The notes: generated by a model from the letters alone, not told the origin. Positions 39,393 to 49,849 are shown, counted from the first letter of the stretch. The stretch is DNA of 64,000 bases from Pseudomonadota bacterium (GCA_016702545.1 JADJDT010000006.1:1-64000); one strand, 5' to 3'. Numbers and translations are program-made.

Positions 39393-40342
39393 ATGGCGCA
39401 AATCATCGACGGCGAGGCGTCGGTTATCGACGGCAGGGCGTTGGTCATCGACGGCAGGGCGCTGGCGAAGCAGGTCGCGGCCGAACTGGAGCAGCGTGTC
39501 CAGCGTCTGATCTCGGCCGGCAGGCAGCCCGGGCTGGCGGTGGTGCTGGTCGGCGACGACGCGGCCTCGGCGGTCTATGTGCGCAACAAGACGCGCGCCT
39601 GCGGGCGTGTCGGCATGGCCCACTTCGACCACCTGCTGCCCGCTGCGACCAGCCAAGAGCAGCTCTTGGGCCTGATCGCCGAGCTCAATGCCGATCCGCG
39701 CGTTCACGGCATTCTGGTGCAGTTGCCGCTGCCGCCCTCGATCGACGCCCGCGTCGTGATCGAGGCCATCGATCCGCGCAAGGACGTCGATGGCTTCCAT
39801 CCGAGCAATGTGGGGCGATTGGCCGTCGGACAGCCGCGCTTCGTGCCCTGCACCCCGCTCGGGGTGATGCGGATGCTGGCCGAGGTCGGCTGCGTGCTCG
39901 AGGGCGCGCAGGCCCTGGTGATCGGCCGCAGCAACATCGTGGGCAAGCCGATGCTGCAGCTGCTGCTGGCCCAGAACTGCACCGTGACGGTGGCGCATTC
40001 GCGGACGCGCGAGCTCGCCGAGCAGGTGCGGGCGGCCGAGATCGTGATCGCGGCGGTCGGGCGTGCCGAGCTCGTGCGCGGGGAGTGGATTCGACCGGGC
40101 GCGGTGGTGATCGACGTCGGTATGAACCGCGTCGGTGAACGTCTGGTCGGTGATGTCGAGTTCGCCGGCGCGAGCGCCCGGGCGCGAGCGATCTCGCCGG
40201 TGCCCGGCGGCGTGGGTCCGATGACGATCGCGATGCTGCTCGCCAACACGGTCGATGCGGCGGAGCGGGCTGATGCGGCGGAGCGGGTCGCCCAGCGCGC
40301 GGGGGGGGGGGGGGCGCGAGCCACCCCGCGAGGGGGGGCTAG
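39393..40342 (+). CDS. folD: FolD methylenetetrahydrofolate dehydrogenase/cyclohydrolase, 3' end frameshifted in poly-G
   Basis: ATG at 39393 follows GGGAGGGG. FolD interconverts 5,10-methylene-THF and 10-formyl-THF. Motifs are SAVYVRNKTRACGRVGM (catalytic Lys), GILVQLPLPPSID, VIGRSNIVGKPML and ISPVPGGVGPMTIAML. After the family's normal end (LLANTVDAAE) a 12-G tract precedes the stop. As written the frame reads through to 41105 in antisense of other genes; one G more would end it at TAG 40340-40342, which forms CTAG with the lspA stop. Confidence 0.9.
39402..39464 (+). repeat. In-frame tandem triplication, 21 bp x 3, at the folD 5' end
   Basis: The first codons encode IIDGEAS-VIDGRAL-VIDGRAL followed by AKQV, where other FolD proteins have a single IIDGKALA. 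The second and third units are nearly identical at DNA level, so 14 residues have been added in frame. Confidence 0.9.
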
Positions 40343-40827
40343 CGCCGGCGGCCGGCCGCCGGCTGACTGCCCATCGTCAGCAGCAGCAGGCCGACGCCGA
40401 CGCAAAGGGCGACGTCGGCCACGTTGTAGGCCGGCCAGACATAACGGTGCTGCCAGTGCATCACCACGAAGTCCACCACGCGTCCCTGCCGCAGCCGGTC
40501 GACGATGTTGCCGACGGCCCCGCCGACCACCAAGGCGAAGGCCACGTTGGCGACTCCCTGCCGGCGCTCGACCTGCCGCACGATGCGCCAGACCAAGAAC
40601 AGCACCAGCACGCCGACGCCCACCAGCACGGCCCGCGCTCCCGGTAAGTTGCGGCCTAGGCCGAAGGCCATGCCGGCGTTCTCATGGTATTCGAGCTGGA
40701 GATAGCGCGGCAGCAGGACCAACGGGTCGGCGCCGCGGAGCGCGCTTTGCGCCCAGAGCTTGCTGCCCAGGTCGAGCGCCAGCGTCAGCGCGGCGACGAT
40801 GCCAATCACGATACGGCGGCGGTTCAC
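40339..40827 (-). CDS. lspA: Lipoprotein signal peptidase (signal peptidase II)
   Basis: This 162-aa membrane aspartyl protease cleaves prolipoprotein signal peptides after lipidation. Four hydrophobic helices are present, and both catalytic Asp regions are seen (VGNIVDRLRQGRVVDF and AYNVADVALCVG), with LEYHENAGMAFGL upstream. It is relevant to the many lipoproteins in this window. Its TAG lies in CTAG shared with folD. Confidence 0.95.
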   Translation of the reverse strand: MNRRRIVIGIVAALTLALDLGSKLWAQSALRGADPLVLLPRYLQLEYHENAGMAFGLGRNLPGARAVLVGVGVLVLFLVWRIVRQVERRQGVANVAFALVVGGAVGNIVDRLRQGRVVDFVVMHWQHRYVWPAYNVADVALCVGVGLLLLTMGSQPAAGRRR

Positions 40828-40898
40828 GGTGTGCGTCCTCGTTGGCCCGTTACGAGCGCTGCCGGGCGTCGAGGACCCTAGACAGAGCCGATCGCCCT

Positions 40899-40958
40899 GT
40901 CAACGGCGCCAACGCCAACGGCGGTCAGGTCAACGGCACCAACGTCAACGGCACCAAC
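40899..40958. repeat. Tandem repeat, 15 bp x 4, duplicating the end and stop codon of the minus-strand kinase
   Basis: Units GTCAACGGCGCCAAC, GCCAACGGCGGTCAG and two exact GTCAACGGCACCAAC. On the minus strand the first unit encodes the last kinase codons and stop (RWCR then TGA), and the next unit repeats them exactly after the stop. Confidence 0.93.
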
Positions 40959-42135
40959 GCAGCAGCCCGAACGCCAGCAGCCCGAGGGCGAGGGTCGCGG
41001 CCACCCCCAGCACCCGAGCCCTCCGGCTGCGCCGGGGCGCCGGCTGCTCGGTGGTCGCGATCGCGCTCACCGCGACGTGGCGCGCGCCGGTCCAGGTGCC
41101 GCTGAGAGACCCCTCGCCGCGGGCCTCAGCCAACCGGTACTCTCCGGTGCTCAGCGTGCGTCGCGCCGCTTGTTGGCGCTTGGCGCGCATCTGGTGTCGA
41201 CCGGTGCTGGTCGTCAGCGGGTCGATCGCGCTCAGCAGGGCCTCGACCGAGGGGACGCGCCGACGCGGATCCTTCTCCAACCCGCGCAGGATCGTCGCCT
41301 CCAGCTCGGGCGCCAGCTGCGCCGAGCGGCTGGGAGGCGGCGGTGGCTCGCCGAGCTGCCGTTCGAGCATGCCGGCGTAGGTTTCGGCGCGAAACGGGGC
41401 CTGGCCCGCCACCAACGTGTAGAGCAGCACGCTCAGCGCATAGACATCGCTGCGCAGGTCGCCGACCTCCCCCTTGGCCTGCTCCGGCGAGACCCACAGC
41501 CCGTCCTCCGCGCTGAGCCGTAGCGCGGTCGGTGGCTCATTGAGCGGCGGGTGGAGTTGGCAGACGCCGAAATCGAGCAGCTTGACGTCGCCGACCTCGT
41601 CGCCGACCAGCCGCACCATGACGTTGCCCGGATGCAGCCGCAGGTGCGGTAGCTGCTGCGCATGGGCAGCGCCCAGCGCGTGGCCGAGCTGGCGCAGCAG
41701 CGGCAGGCAAATGCGGCGCGCGAGCGCGAGATGCTGCCGGAGCAGCTCACGCAGCGAGTAGCCGGGGCAGAGCGCCGAGGTGGTGTAGAGCAGGCCCTCG
41801 GGCGTGTAGCCACAGCGGAAGACCTCGCCGACGGCGGGATGCTCGAGCCGCGCCGCGCGGGCGACGGCGTGCTGGAAGCGCCCGCGCGTGACCGGGGTGA
41901 TGGCCAGCTCGCGGCGGAAGATCTTCACCGCGCAGGGCTTGTTCGCCGTCACGTTTTCGCCGGCGAAGACCTCGCTCGAGATCCCGGCGCCGATCAGGGG
42001 CCCGAGCCGCACGTCGCCCAGGGAGAGCCCATCGCCGGCGGCGTCGCGGGTGACTGAGACCGCTGGCGTCGCGGACGACGACCGCGATCGAGCAGCAGGG
42101 GAGGCCTGCGGGAAGTCGGCGCTGGACAAGGGCAC
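40945..42135 (-). CDS. Ser/Thr kinase-like protein with C-terminal membrane anchor, probable pseudokinase
   Basis: This 396-aa kinase fold has the glycine loop GAGISSEVF, the ATP-binding Lys in PCAVKIFRRE, VKLLDFGVC and WVSPEQAKGE. The catalytic loop reads LPHLRLHPGNVM where active kinases have HRDxKPxN, so the catalytic Asp is replaced by Arg. A C-terminal transmembrane helix (LGVAATLALGLLAFGLLRW) ends the protein. It may bind ATP and act as a scaffold or sensor rather than an enzyme. Confidence 0.82.
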   Translation of the reverse strand: MPLSSADFPQASPAARSRSSSATPAVSVTRDAAGDGLSLGDVRLGPLIGAGISSEVFAGENVTANKPCAVKIFRRELAITPVTRGRFQHAVARAARLEHPAVGEVFRCGYTPEGLLYTTSALCPGYSLRELLRQHLALARRICLPLLRQLGHALGAAHAQQLPHLRLHPGNVMVRLVGDEVGDVKLLDFGVCQLHPPLNEPPTALRLSAEDGLWVSPEQAKGEVGDLRSDVYALSVLLYTLVAGQAPFRAETYAGMLERQLGEPPPPPSRSAQLAPELEATILRGLEKDPRRRVPSVEALLSAIDPLTTSTGRHQMRAKRQQAARRTLSTGEYRLAEARGEGSLSGTWTGARHVAVSAIATTEQPAPRRSRRARVLGVAATLALGLLAFGLLRWCR

Positions 42136-42306
42136 CTCCGGCGAGGCCCGGCGCGCCTGCGCCGCCTGCGTCGCCGGCGCATCATCGCGTGGCCGCTGCG
42201 CCGCAGCAAGCGTGCCTCTGGCCGCTGCCCCCCACCGCGCCGGGGAGGCTCGGCCCCGCGCGGCGTGGCTGTGCTAAGGTCCGGCGGGCAGGTGGCGAGC
42301 AAGCCG

Positions 42307-43188
42307 ATGGCGCAGCAGGCAAGCAAGGCAGCGGCTCGAGCGGAGGCGCCGATCACGGCGCCGACGTTGTGCCAAATGAAGCGCGACGGCCGGCCGATCG
42401 TGGCGGTGACGGCCTACGACGCGACCTTTGCCCGCCTGCTCGACGAGGCCGGGGTCGACGTCGTGCTCGTCGGCGACTCGCTCGGGATGGTGATCAAGGG
42501 CGAGGAGGACACGCTCGCCGTCACGCTCGACGAGATGATCTACCACGCGCGTGCCGTGCGCCGCGGCTTGCGGCGAGCACACCTGGTGGTCGACCTGCCC
42601 TTCATGACCTATCAGGTGTCGTTGGCCGAGGGCGTGCGCAACGCGGGTCGGCTGGTCCAGGAGGGCGGCGCCGCGGGGGTCAAGCTCGAAGGCGGCCGCC
42701 GCCATGGCGAGCTCGTGGCGCGGCTGACGGAGATCGGCATCCCCGTGATGGGACACCTCGGGTTGACGCCGCAGTCCGTGCGCGCGCTCGGGGGCTACCG
42801 GGTGCAGGCGCGCGCGCCGGCGGCGGCCCAGGTCCTGCTCGAGGATGCGCTTGCGCTACAGCAGGCGGGCGCGTACGCGCTGGTGCTCGAGGCCGTGCCT
42901 CGCGAGCTGGCGCATGAGGTCACCGCCGCGCTCGAGATCCCGACGATCGGGATCGGCGCGGGCCCCGAATGTGATGGACAGGTGCTGGTGCTCTACGATC
43001 TGCTGGGCCTCGACCCGCGCTTCCAGCCACGCTTCGTCAAGCACTTCGCGGAGCTCGGCGAGCAGGTCGTGAGCGCCGTGGGGCGCTACGGCGCGGAGGT
43101 GCGCGCGCGGCGCTTCCCGGCGGCCGAGCACGGCTGGAGCCGCGCCGTAGCCCCACGCCCGCGTGCCCGCCGCGGGCCACGCTCATGA
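42307..43188 (+). CDS. panB: Ketopantoate hydroxymethyltransferase
   Basis: PanB makes ketopantoate from 2-oxoisovalerate using methylene-THF (supplied by folate metabolism, cf. folD). Motifs are VAVTAYDATFARLLDEAG, VGDSLGMVIKGEEDTLAVTL, GHLGLTPQSVRALGG and IGIGAGPECDGQVLV. ATG at 42307 gives a start typical of the family (ITAPTLCQMKRDGRPI); GTG at 42265 is possible. It overlaps panC by ATGA. Confidence 0.95.
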   Translation: MAQQASKAAARAEAPITAPTLCQMKRDGRPIVAVTAYDATFARLLDEAGVDVVLVGDSLGMVIKGEEDTLAVTLDEMIYHARAVRRGLRRAHLVVDLPFMTYQVSLAEGVRNAGRLVQEGGAAGVKLEGGRRHGELVARLTEIGIPVMGHLGLTPQSVRALGGYRVQARAPAAAQVLLEDALALQQAGAYALVLEAVPRELAHEVTAALEIPTIGIGAGPECDGQVLVLYDLLGLDPRFQPRFVKHFAELGEQVVSAVGRYGAEVRARRFPAAEHGWSRAVAPRPRARRGPRS

Positions 43189-44027
43189 TCCAGCTAGTCG
43201 ATAGCGGCGCCGTGCGACAGTGGTGCGAGGCGCGGCGGGCCGAGGGCCAGCGGATCGGCTTCGTGCCGACGATGGGCGCGCTGCACGCCGGCCATCTCTC
43301 GCTGATGCGGATCGCGGCGCAGCACGCCGACGCCCTGGTGGTGTCGATCTTCGTCAACCCGCTGCAGTTCGGGCCGAGCGAGGATCTCGCGCGCTATCCG
43401 CGCGACCTCCCGGGCGACGGCGCCAAGTGCGCCGAGGCCGGCGTCGCGCTGCTCTACTGTCCCACGGCGGAGCAGCTTTACCCGCCGGGCTTCCAGACGC
43501 GGGTCGAGGTCGCGTCGCTCGCCCGCGGGCTGTGCGGCGAGCGGCGGCCGGGGCACTTCAGCGGCGTTTGCACCGTGGTGGCCAAGCTCTTGAACGTCGT
43601 CGGCCCCTGCGTCGCCGTGTTCGGCGCCAAGGACTACCAGCAGCTGCAGGTGATCCGGCGCATGGTCGTCGATCTCGACCAGCCGGTGCAGATCGTCAGT
43701 GGCCCGATCGTGCGCGAGGCGGACGGGGTCGCGATGAGCAGCCGCAACGCCCACCTCACGGCGGCCGAGCGCCAGCAGGCGCCCTGTCTCCACGCCGCGC
43801 TACAGCAGGCGCGGGCCCTCGTCGCCGCCGGCGAGCGCGATCCGGAGCGGGTATTGGCCTCGGCCCGCGCGGCCATCGAGCGCGCGCCGCTGGCGCGCCT
43901 GGACTACCTCGAGCTGCGGGACGCGCAGACGCTGGCGCCGCTCACCGAGCTGCTGCCGGGGGGCACGCTGCTGGCGCTGGCCGTCTACTTCGGCGCGACC
44001 CGGCTGATCGACAACGCGGTGCTCTAG
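43185..44027 (+). CDS. panC: Pantothenate synthetase
   Basis: This 280-aa enzyme joins pantoate and beta-alanine with ATP. Signatures are FVPTMGALHAGHLSLM (HxGH), SIFVNPLQFGPSEDLARYPR, FGAKDYQQLQVIRRMV and VAMSSRNAHL (KMSKS equivalent). The ATG overlaps the panB stop, so the two are coupled in one operon for pantothenate and CoA synthesis. Confidence 0.96.
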   Translation: MIQLVDSGAVRQWCEARRAEGQRIGFVPTMGALHAGHLSLMRIAAQHADALVVSIFVNPLQFGPSEDLARYPRDLPGDGAKCAEAGVALLYCPTAEQLYPPGFQTRVEVASLARGLCGERRPGHFSGVCTVVAKLLNVVGPCVAVFGAKDYQQLQVIRRMVVDLDQPVQIVSGPIVREADGVAMSSRNAHLTAAERQQAPCLHAALQQARALVAAGERDPERVLASARAAIERAPLARLDYLELRDAQTLAPLTELLPGGTLLALAVYFGATRLIDNAVL

Positions 44028-44042
44028 CAGCCCGACAGGCGC

Positions 44043-44489
44043 TTAGCGGCTCGGCTGGTCCTCGTGGTGCGGCATCTCGACGCCTAATTGCGCCGCCAAG
44101 ATACCCATCAGGAGCAGAAGCCCTTCTGGCGGGGCAGCCGGCTGCTGAGGATGGTCTTGCGTAGTGAGGGTGGAGGGCGCCGTTGGGGCGGTTGCCGCGG
44201 GCGCCGCGGGCGCGGCACGCTGCGCCGCCGCGACGGGTCGTTCCACGGGGGCTGGACGGTGGTGGTCAACGGGCGTCGAGGTGGGGATTGCCGCCAGTGC
44301 GCCCGCCACCGTCAGGGCGAGAACACGGCCACGCCATGCGGTCGTGCGGTGCTCTGGGGCGGTTCCCCGAACCTGCGGGGATTCCGCCGCGCGGTTCAAA
44401 CTGCCGCTCGCCGTCCAGGCGGTTGCCCTCGGCGATACGAGCAGCGCGAACGCCAGCAACAGCACCACCGAGACAGAGCGCCTCATCAT
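44043..44489 (-). CDS. Small secreted or membrane protein, unknown
   Basis: This 148-aa protein has a clear signal peptide (RRSVSVVLLLAFALLVSPRA) after two possible ATGs at 44489 and 44486, preceded by GGAGAAAGG. A second hydrophobic segment (ALTVAGALAAIP) and a Pro/Ala-rich linker follow, then a short C-terminal hydrophobic stretch (LLLLMGILAAQLG). No domain recognised. It is divergent from the ppx-like gene and converges on panC. Confidence 0.55.
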   Translation of the reverse strand: MMRRSVSVVLLLAFALLVSPRATAWTASGSLNRAAESPQVRGTAPEHRTTAWRGRVLALTVAGALAAIPTSTPVDHHRPAPVERPVAAAQRAAPAAPAATAPTAPSTLTTQDHPQQPAAPPEGLLLLMGILAAQLGVEMPHHEDQPSR

Positions 44490-44656
44490 TCGCGATCCGC
44501 CTTTCTCCAGCCCACCCGAGCAGCCCCCCAGGGCGCCTCGATACCACGGCTGCGAGGGCGCAGGCCAGACTTCGTCTGAGCGTTGGCGCACGCGGGCGAG
44601 CTCGCGCGGCTCCCATGCTGGCCCGCGTGATCGCGCCGCGATGGTACCGTGGACGG

Positions 44657-46318
44657 ATGCCACGACGTGTTGCGACTCGGGCCTCGGGGTTGGGGCGAGC
44701 TGGTACGGCGCCGGCGTCGCGCGCCGTGGCGCCGCCGCCGACGAGGCAGCAGCAGCCGTCTGCCGCCCGGCCACCGGGGCGCCTGCTGGCCACCGTCGAC
44801 ATCGGCTCGCGGGCGCTGCGCCTCGCCATCGGCGAGGTCGTCGCGGGTCAGCCCGTCAAGCGGCTGGAGAGCGCCAGTGTGCCGATGGCGGTGGGGATCG
44901 ACACGTTTTCGCGCGGCGGCATTCGCGCAGCCACGACCGAGGACGTGGTGCGCACGCTGGAGGAGTTCAGTCGCATTCTGGCGGCCTATGGCCTCACGCC
45001 GGCCGATTGTCGCGCCACCGCGACGACGGCGGTGCGGGACGCGCGCAATCGCGAGGTCTTCCTCGACCGGGTCACCAGCCGCACCGGCTTTCGGGTCGAG
45101 GTGATCGAGGCGATCGAGGAGACCCGGCTCGTGCACCAGCTGGTGCGGCATTTGCTCGGCGCGGCCTTCGAGCGCGGGCACGTGATGCTGCTGGCGCTGG
45201 GGGCTGGTGGCACGCATGTGATCGTGCAGCAGGATGGCCGGCTGCGCCTGGCCGAGACGCTGCACTTCGGCCTGTTGCGGCTGGCCCAGGGGACGGCGGG
45301 CGACCCGATCACGCGGCGTGGTGCGCGGCGCTTCGTCGACAAGGTGGTGCGGTCGATCGATCGGCTCCACGACCTGCACGACGTCGATCGGTTGGTGGTC
45401 GTCAACAGCGAGCTCTATCGGGTCGCGGCGGCGCTGGGCAGCCCGCGCCGGACGCCCGCCGGGTTGTCGATGACGCGGGCGGCGCTGCGCCGCCTCGGTC
45501 AGGTGCTCGAGCAGTACAGCGCGCGCGAGCTGGCCGAAGAGAGCGGCCTCGACCAGGCGGCGGCCGAGCTGGCGCGGCTCGCCTTTGCCGAGCTCGAGGC
45601 CTTCTGCCAGCCGACGCGGGCCTCGCACGTCGTGCTGCCCGAGAGCTCGATGCTCGACAGTCTGCTGCTCGACGCACGCCTGCGGAGCGAGCCGCAGACG
45701 GAGGGTGTGGCCGACCAGCAGCAGGTCACCGAGGCCGCGGCCTGGGCCGTGGCGCGGCGCTACCGCACCGACGAGCTGCACGCCGCCAAGGTGCGGGCGC
45801 TGGCGCTCGAGCTCTACGATGGCCTACAGCCGCTGCTCGGCCTGGGGCCACGCTCACGTTTGCTGCTGAGCGTGGCGGCGATTCTGCACGAGGTCGGGCT
45901 CTTCGTCAGTACGCACGCCCATGGTCAGCACTCGGCCTACCTGATCGCCAACAGCGAGATCATGGGGCTGACGGGCGAGGAGCTGCAGCGCGTGGCACTC
46001 GTGGCCCGGCATCACCGCCGCGCCGATCGCGGCATTGCCAGTCTCGAGCTCGGTCCGCTGCCGGCCGGGCAACGGGTCGAGCTGCTGAAGCTGATCAGCG
46101 TGCTGCGGCTCGCCGACGCGCTGGATGCCGATCAGCAACAGGGGGTCGTGCAGCTGACGGTGCAGGTCGAGGGCGAGGAGCTGCGGGTGCGGGCGGCCAC
46201 GCACCGCGACGATCCCGAGGTCTTCGCCGACCTGCTGCGCGTGTTCCGCGACAAGGGCGAGCTCTTTCAAGACGTCTTCGGCCTGACCCCCACGCTGACC
46301 GAGGTGCTGGTGGCCTGA
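44657..46318 (+). CDS. Ppx/GppA-like phosphatase with C-terminal HD domain
   Basis: The start at 44657 (MPRRVATRASGL) gives 553 aa; an upstream ATG at 44615 is possible. The ASKHA part shows LATVDIGSRALRLAIGEV and ATATTAVRDARNREVF, and the phosphate loop reads LLALGAGGTHVIVQ rather than FDxGGGS. The HD part has AAILHEVGLFVSTHAHGQHS and ARHHRRA. It is probably a polyphosphate or (p)ppGpp hydrolase; the altered DxGGGS position may change activity. It is followed 46 bp later by ppk1. Confidence 0.85.
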   Translation: MPRRVATRASGLGRAGTAPASRAVAPPPTRQQQPSAARPPGRLLATVDIGSRALRLAIGEVVAGQPVKRLESASVPMAVGIDTFSRGGIRAATTEDVVRTLEEFSRILAAYGLTPADCRATATTAVRDARNREVFLDRVTSRTGFRVEVIEAIEETRLVHQLVRHLLGAAFERGHVMLLALGAGGTHVIVQQDGRLRLAETLHFGLLRLAQGTAGDPITRRGARRFVDKVVRSIDRLHDLHDVDRLVVVNSELYRVAAALGSPRRTPAGLSMTRAALRRLGQVLEQYSARELAEESGLDQAAAELARLAFAELEAFCQPTRASHVVLPESSMLDSLLLDARLRSEPQTEGVADQQQVTEAAAWAVARRYRTDELHAAKVRALALELYDGLQPLLGLGPRSRLLLSVAAILHEVGLFVSTHAHGQHSAYLIANSEIMGLTGEELQRVALVARHHRRADRGIASLELGPLPAGQRVELLKLISVLRLADALDADQQQGVVQLTVQVEGEELRVRAATHRDDPEVFADLLRVFRDKGELFQDVFGLTPTLTEVLVA

Positions 46319-46364
46319 GTGAGGGATCGGGCGCTGGTCGGCGGACCTCGGCGCGGGTGAGTGG

Positions 46365-48515
46365 ATGGCACGACAGAAGGCACGCGAGCAGCGGCGGGAC
46401 CCGGTGGAGCGCTCGTTCAATCGCGAGTGGAGCTGGTTGCGTTTCAACGAACGGGTGCTGGAGGAGGCCGAGGATCCGCAGAACCCGCTGCTGGAACGAA
46501 TCAAGTTCGCGGCGATCTTCGCCACCAACCTCGACGAGTTCTTCATGGTGCGGGTGGCGGGTCTCTATCGCCAGCTCGAGGCGGAGCTGCCCGCCAGCGG
46601 GATCGACGGGCGCACGCCGCGCCAGCAGATCGACGGCGTGGCCGTGCTGGCGCACGAGCTGACGGCGCGCCATGAGCAAGCGGTGACGCAGTTGCTCGCC
46701 GAGCTCGAGCCCGCCGGCTGGCGCGTCCGTGGGGCGACCGAGCTGCCCGCGCCCGAGCGCAGCTATCTCCGCCGCTATTACCGTCAGCTGCTCTATCCGG
46801 TGATCACGCCGACCATCGTGGGGCCGAAACACCCGTTCCCGGTCTTGCCCAGCGGGGCCTTGACGCTGATCGTCGGGCTCAACGAGCGCCGCGAGCGCGC
46901 GCTGCGTCGTGCGCGCACCAGCGCCCGTAAACCACGCCGGGTCGTGGGACTGCTGCCGCTACCGCGCGTGCTGCCGCGCTTCGTCGAGCTCCCGCACGGG
47001 CGTGGTCCGCGCACCTTCGTACCGACCGAGTCGATCCTTGCCGACATGATCGAGGAGCTGTTCACGGGCTACCGCGTGCTCTCGGTGGCGACGGTGCGGC
47101 TCACCCGCGACGCCGATATCGCGCTCGACGAGGAGGCGACGGAGGACATGCGGCGCGCGCTGGCCAAGCGCCTGCTCGGGCGGCGCCATGGGGCTGTGGT
47201 GCGCCTGGAGCACAGCGCTGAGCTGGACACCGTCCTGCAGCGCTGGCTGAGCGACGAGCTCGGTCTCGAAGCGCAGCAACGCTACGTCGGCCGCACGCTG
47301 CTGCGCTGTGGCGATCTGCTGCAGCTCTACGCCGCGAGCGATCGCGCCGAGCTGAAGTACGCACCGCTTCAGCCGCTGCAGCCGTTACGGCCACGACAGC
47401 AGAGCGTCTTCGAGTGGCTACGTGCGCGACCGCAGCTCGTGCACCACCCCTACCACAGCTTCGATCCGGTGGCGGCGCTGGTCGCGGAGGCCGCCGAGGA
47501 TCCCGATGTGCTGGCGATCAAGCAGACCCTCTACCGCACCAGCGGCGATTCGCCGGTGATCGCCGGGCTGACCCGCGCCGCCGAGCGCGGCAAGCACGTG
47601 ACGGCGGTGGTCGAGCTACGGGCGCGCTTCGATGAGGAGCGCAACATCGAGTGGGCCAAGCGCCTGGAGTATGCCGGGGCGCATGTAGTCTACGGGCTGG
47701 TGGGGCTCAAGACCCATTGCAAGGCGCTGCTGGTTGTGCGCCGCGAAGCCGACGGCATTCGGCGCTACGTGCACCTCGGCACCGGTAACTACAACGATGC
47801 CACGGCGCGGCTCTACACCGACCTGGGCCTGATGACCTGCGATGAGGCGATTGGCGAGGACGTCTCGGCGTTGTTCAACGTGATCACGGGCGCGACCGAG
47901 CCGCCGGTCTGGCGCAAGGTCGAGATGTCGCCGACCGGCCTGCGCCGACGGCTGCTGGAGCTGATCGAGCGCGAGGTCGATCGTTCGCGCCCAGCCGCGC
48001 GCGGTCGCATCGTCGCCAAGATGAACGCGTTGGTCGATGCCGAGCTGATCGAGGCGCTCTACGCGGCCTCCCGGGCCGGTGTGCGGGTCGATCTGATCGT
48101 GCGCGGCACCTGCTGTCTGCGGCCCGGCGTGCGCGGGCTGTCCGAGCACATCCGCGTGCGCAGCCTGGTCGGGCGCTGGCTCGAGCACCCGCGCGTGCTG
48201 TGGCTGCGCAACGGTGGCCAGGACGAGCTTTACCTCTCCTCGGCCGACTGGATGCCGCGCAACCTCGACCATCGCATCGAGCTGATGTTTCCCGTCGAGG
48301 AGCCCCAACACCGCGAGTACCTGAGCGCAGTGCTGGAGCTACAGCTCAAGGATAACGTCAAGGCACGTGAGCTGACCGCCGAGGGCCGCTATCGGCGCGT
48401 CGAGCGGCGGGGCGCGGCGCTCGATAGCCAGCTGGCGATCTACGACTACACACGGCGCTGGCAGCAGGCCGCGCCGGCGCCCGAGCGGCGCTTCATTCCG
48501 CTGGCGCGCCCGTGA
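46365..48515 (+). CDS. ppk1: Polyphosphate kinase 1
   Basis: This 716-aa enzyme polymerises ATP gamma-phosphate into polyphosphate. Signatures are FNREWSWLRFNERVLEEAED, FFMVRVAGL, HHPYHSFDPV, AIKQTLYRTSGDSPV, VVELRARFDEERNIEWAKRL, the catalytic His region GLKTHCKALLVVRRE and HLGTGNYND. It forms a polyphosphate cluster with the preceding Ppx-like gene and the following sixA. Confidence 0.97.
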   Translation: MARQKAREQRRDPVERSFNREWSWLRFNERVLEEAEDPQNPLLERIKFAAIFATNLDEFFMVRVAGLYRQLEAELPASGIDGRTPRQQIDGVAVLAHELTARHEQAVTQLLAELEPAGWRVRGATELPAPERSYLRRYYRQLLYPVITPTIVGPKHPFPVLPSGALTLIVGLNERRERALRRARTSARKPRRVVGLLPLPRVLPRFVELPHGRGPRTFVPTESILADMIEELFTGYRVLSVATVRLTRDADIALDEEATEDMRRALAKRLLGRRHGAVVRLEHSAELDTVLQRWLSDELGLEAQQRYVGRTLLRCGDLLQLYAASDRAELKYAPLQPLQPLRPRQQSVFEWLRARPQLVHHPYHSFDPVAALVAEAAEDPDVLAIKQTLYRTSGDSPVIAGLTRAAERGKHVTAVVELRARFDEERNIEWAKRLEYAGAHVVYGLVGLKTHCKALLVVRREADGIRRYVHLGTGNYNDATARLYTDLGLMTCDEAIGEDVSALFNVITGATEPPVWRKVEMSPTGLRRRLLELIEREVDRSRPAARGRIVAKMNALVDAELIEALYAASRAGVRVDLIVRGTCCLRPGVRGLSEHIRVRSLVGRWLEHPRVLWLRNGGQDELYLSSADWMPRNLDHRIELMFPVEEPQHREYLSAVLELQLKDNVKARELTAEGRYRRVERRGAALDSQLAIYDYTRRWQQAAPAPERRFIPLARP

Positions 48516-48552
48516 CCGGGACGCAGCGCCGCGGCCGTGGAGGAGGCGAGGC

Positions 48553-49027
48553 ATGAGCGATCGGTTGCTGATCATGCGCCACGCGACGGCGGAGGATGTG
48601 GCGCCCGGTGGCGACGACGCCGCGCGGGCGCTGGTGGCGCGGGGCGTGACGCAATGCAGCGCCGTGGGCGCGTGGCTGCGGCGGCGCGACCTAATACCCG
48701 CGTTGGTGCTGCACAGCCCTTATCGCCGGGCCCGCGAGACGGCCCAGCAGGTGGCCGAGCTCTGCGGCGTGGCGGGCCGATTGCGCGCGGACGCGCGGCT
48801 CGCCCCCGGCGGGCCGCTCTCCCAGCTGCTGGCGTTGGTCGCGGACGCGCCGGGTCCGCTGGCGCTGGTGGTCGGGCACGAGCCGCAGCTCTCGGCGTTG
48901 CTCGCACGGTTGATCGGTGACGGAACGGCCATGATCGGCCTGCGCAAGGGCGCGGTGGCCGAGCTGCAGTGGCTGGAACGACAGCCCCCGCGCGCCGAGC
49001 TATCGGGCCTGCTGCGTCCCGGCGATC

Positions 49028-49035
<8 letters not shown>
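48553..49035 (+). CDS. sixA: SixA-type phosphohistidine phosphatase
   Basis: This 160-aa histidine-phosphatase-superfamily protein has the RHG motif LLIMRHATAED at the start and a second active-site His region LALVVGHEPQLSALLARL. SixA removes phosphate from His-phosphorylated proteins. It is 37 bp downstream of ppk1, a common arrangement. Its TGA forms TCAGCTGA with the convergent FHA-gene stop. Confidence 0.9.
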
Positions 49036-49753
<718 letters not shown>

Positions 49754-49849
49754 GCTCCGTATCATTCGGCCGCGACGCCCGCGCGTCAACTTCGCGCGCG
49801 GCTTGCGCCTCCCGCCCGGGAGCCCGTCGTTGGCCGCTCGACTTCGCGC

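Noticed and set aside
40343..41105. C-terminal extension of FolD by about 250 residues
   Set aside because: It results from the 12-G tract shifting the frame; the sequence is Arg-rich antisense of lspA and the kinase, and one more G ends the gene in the CTAG shared with lspA.
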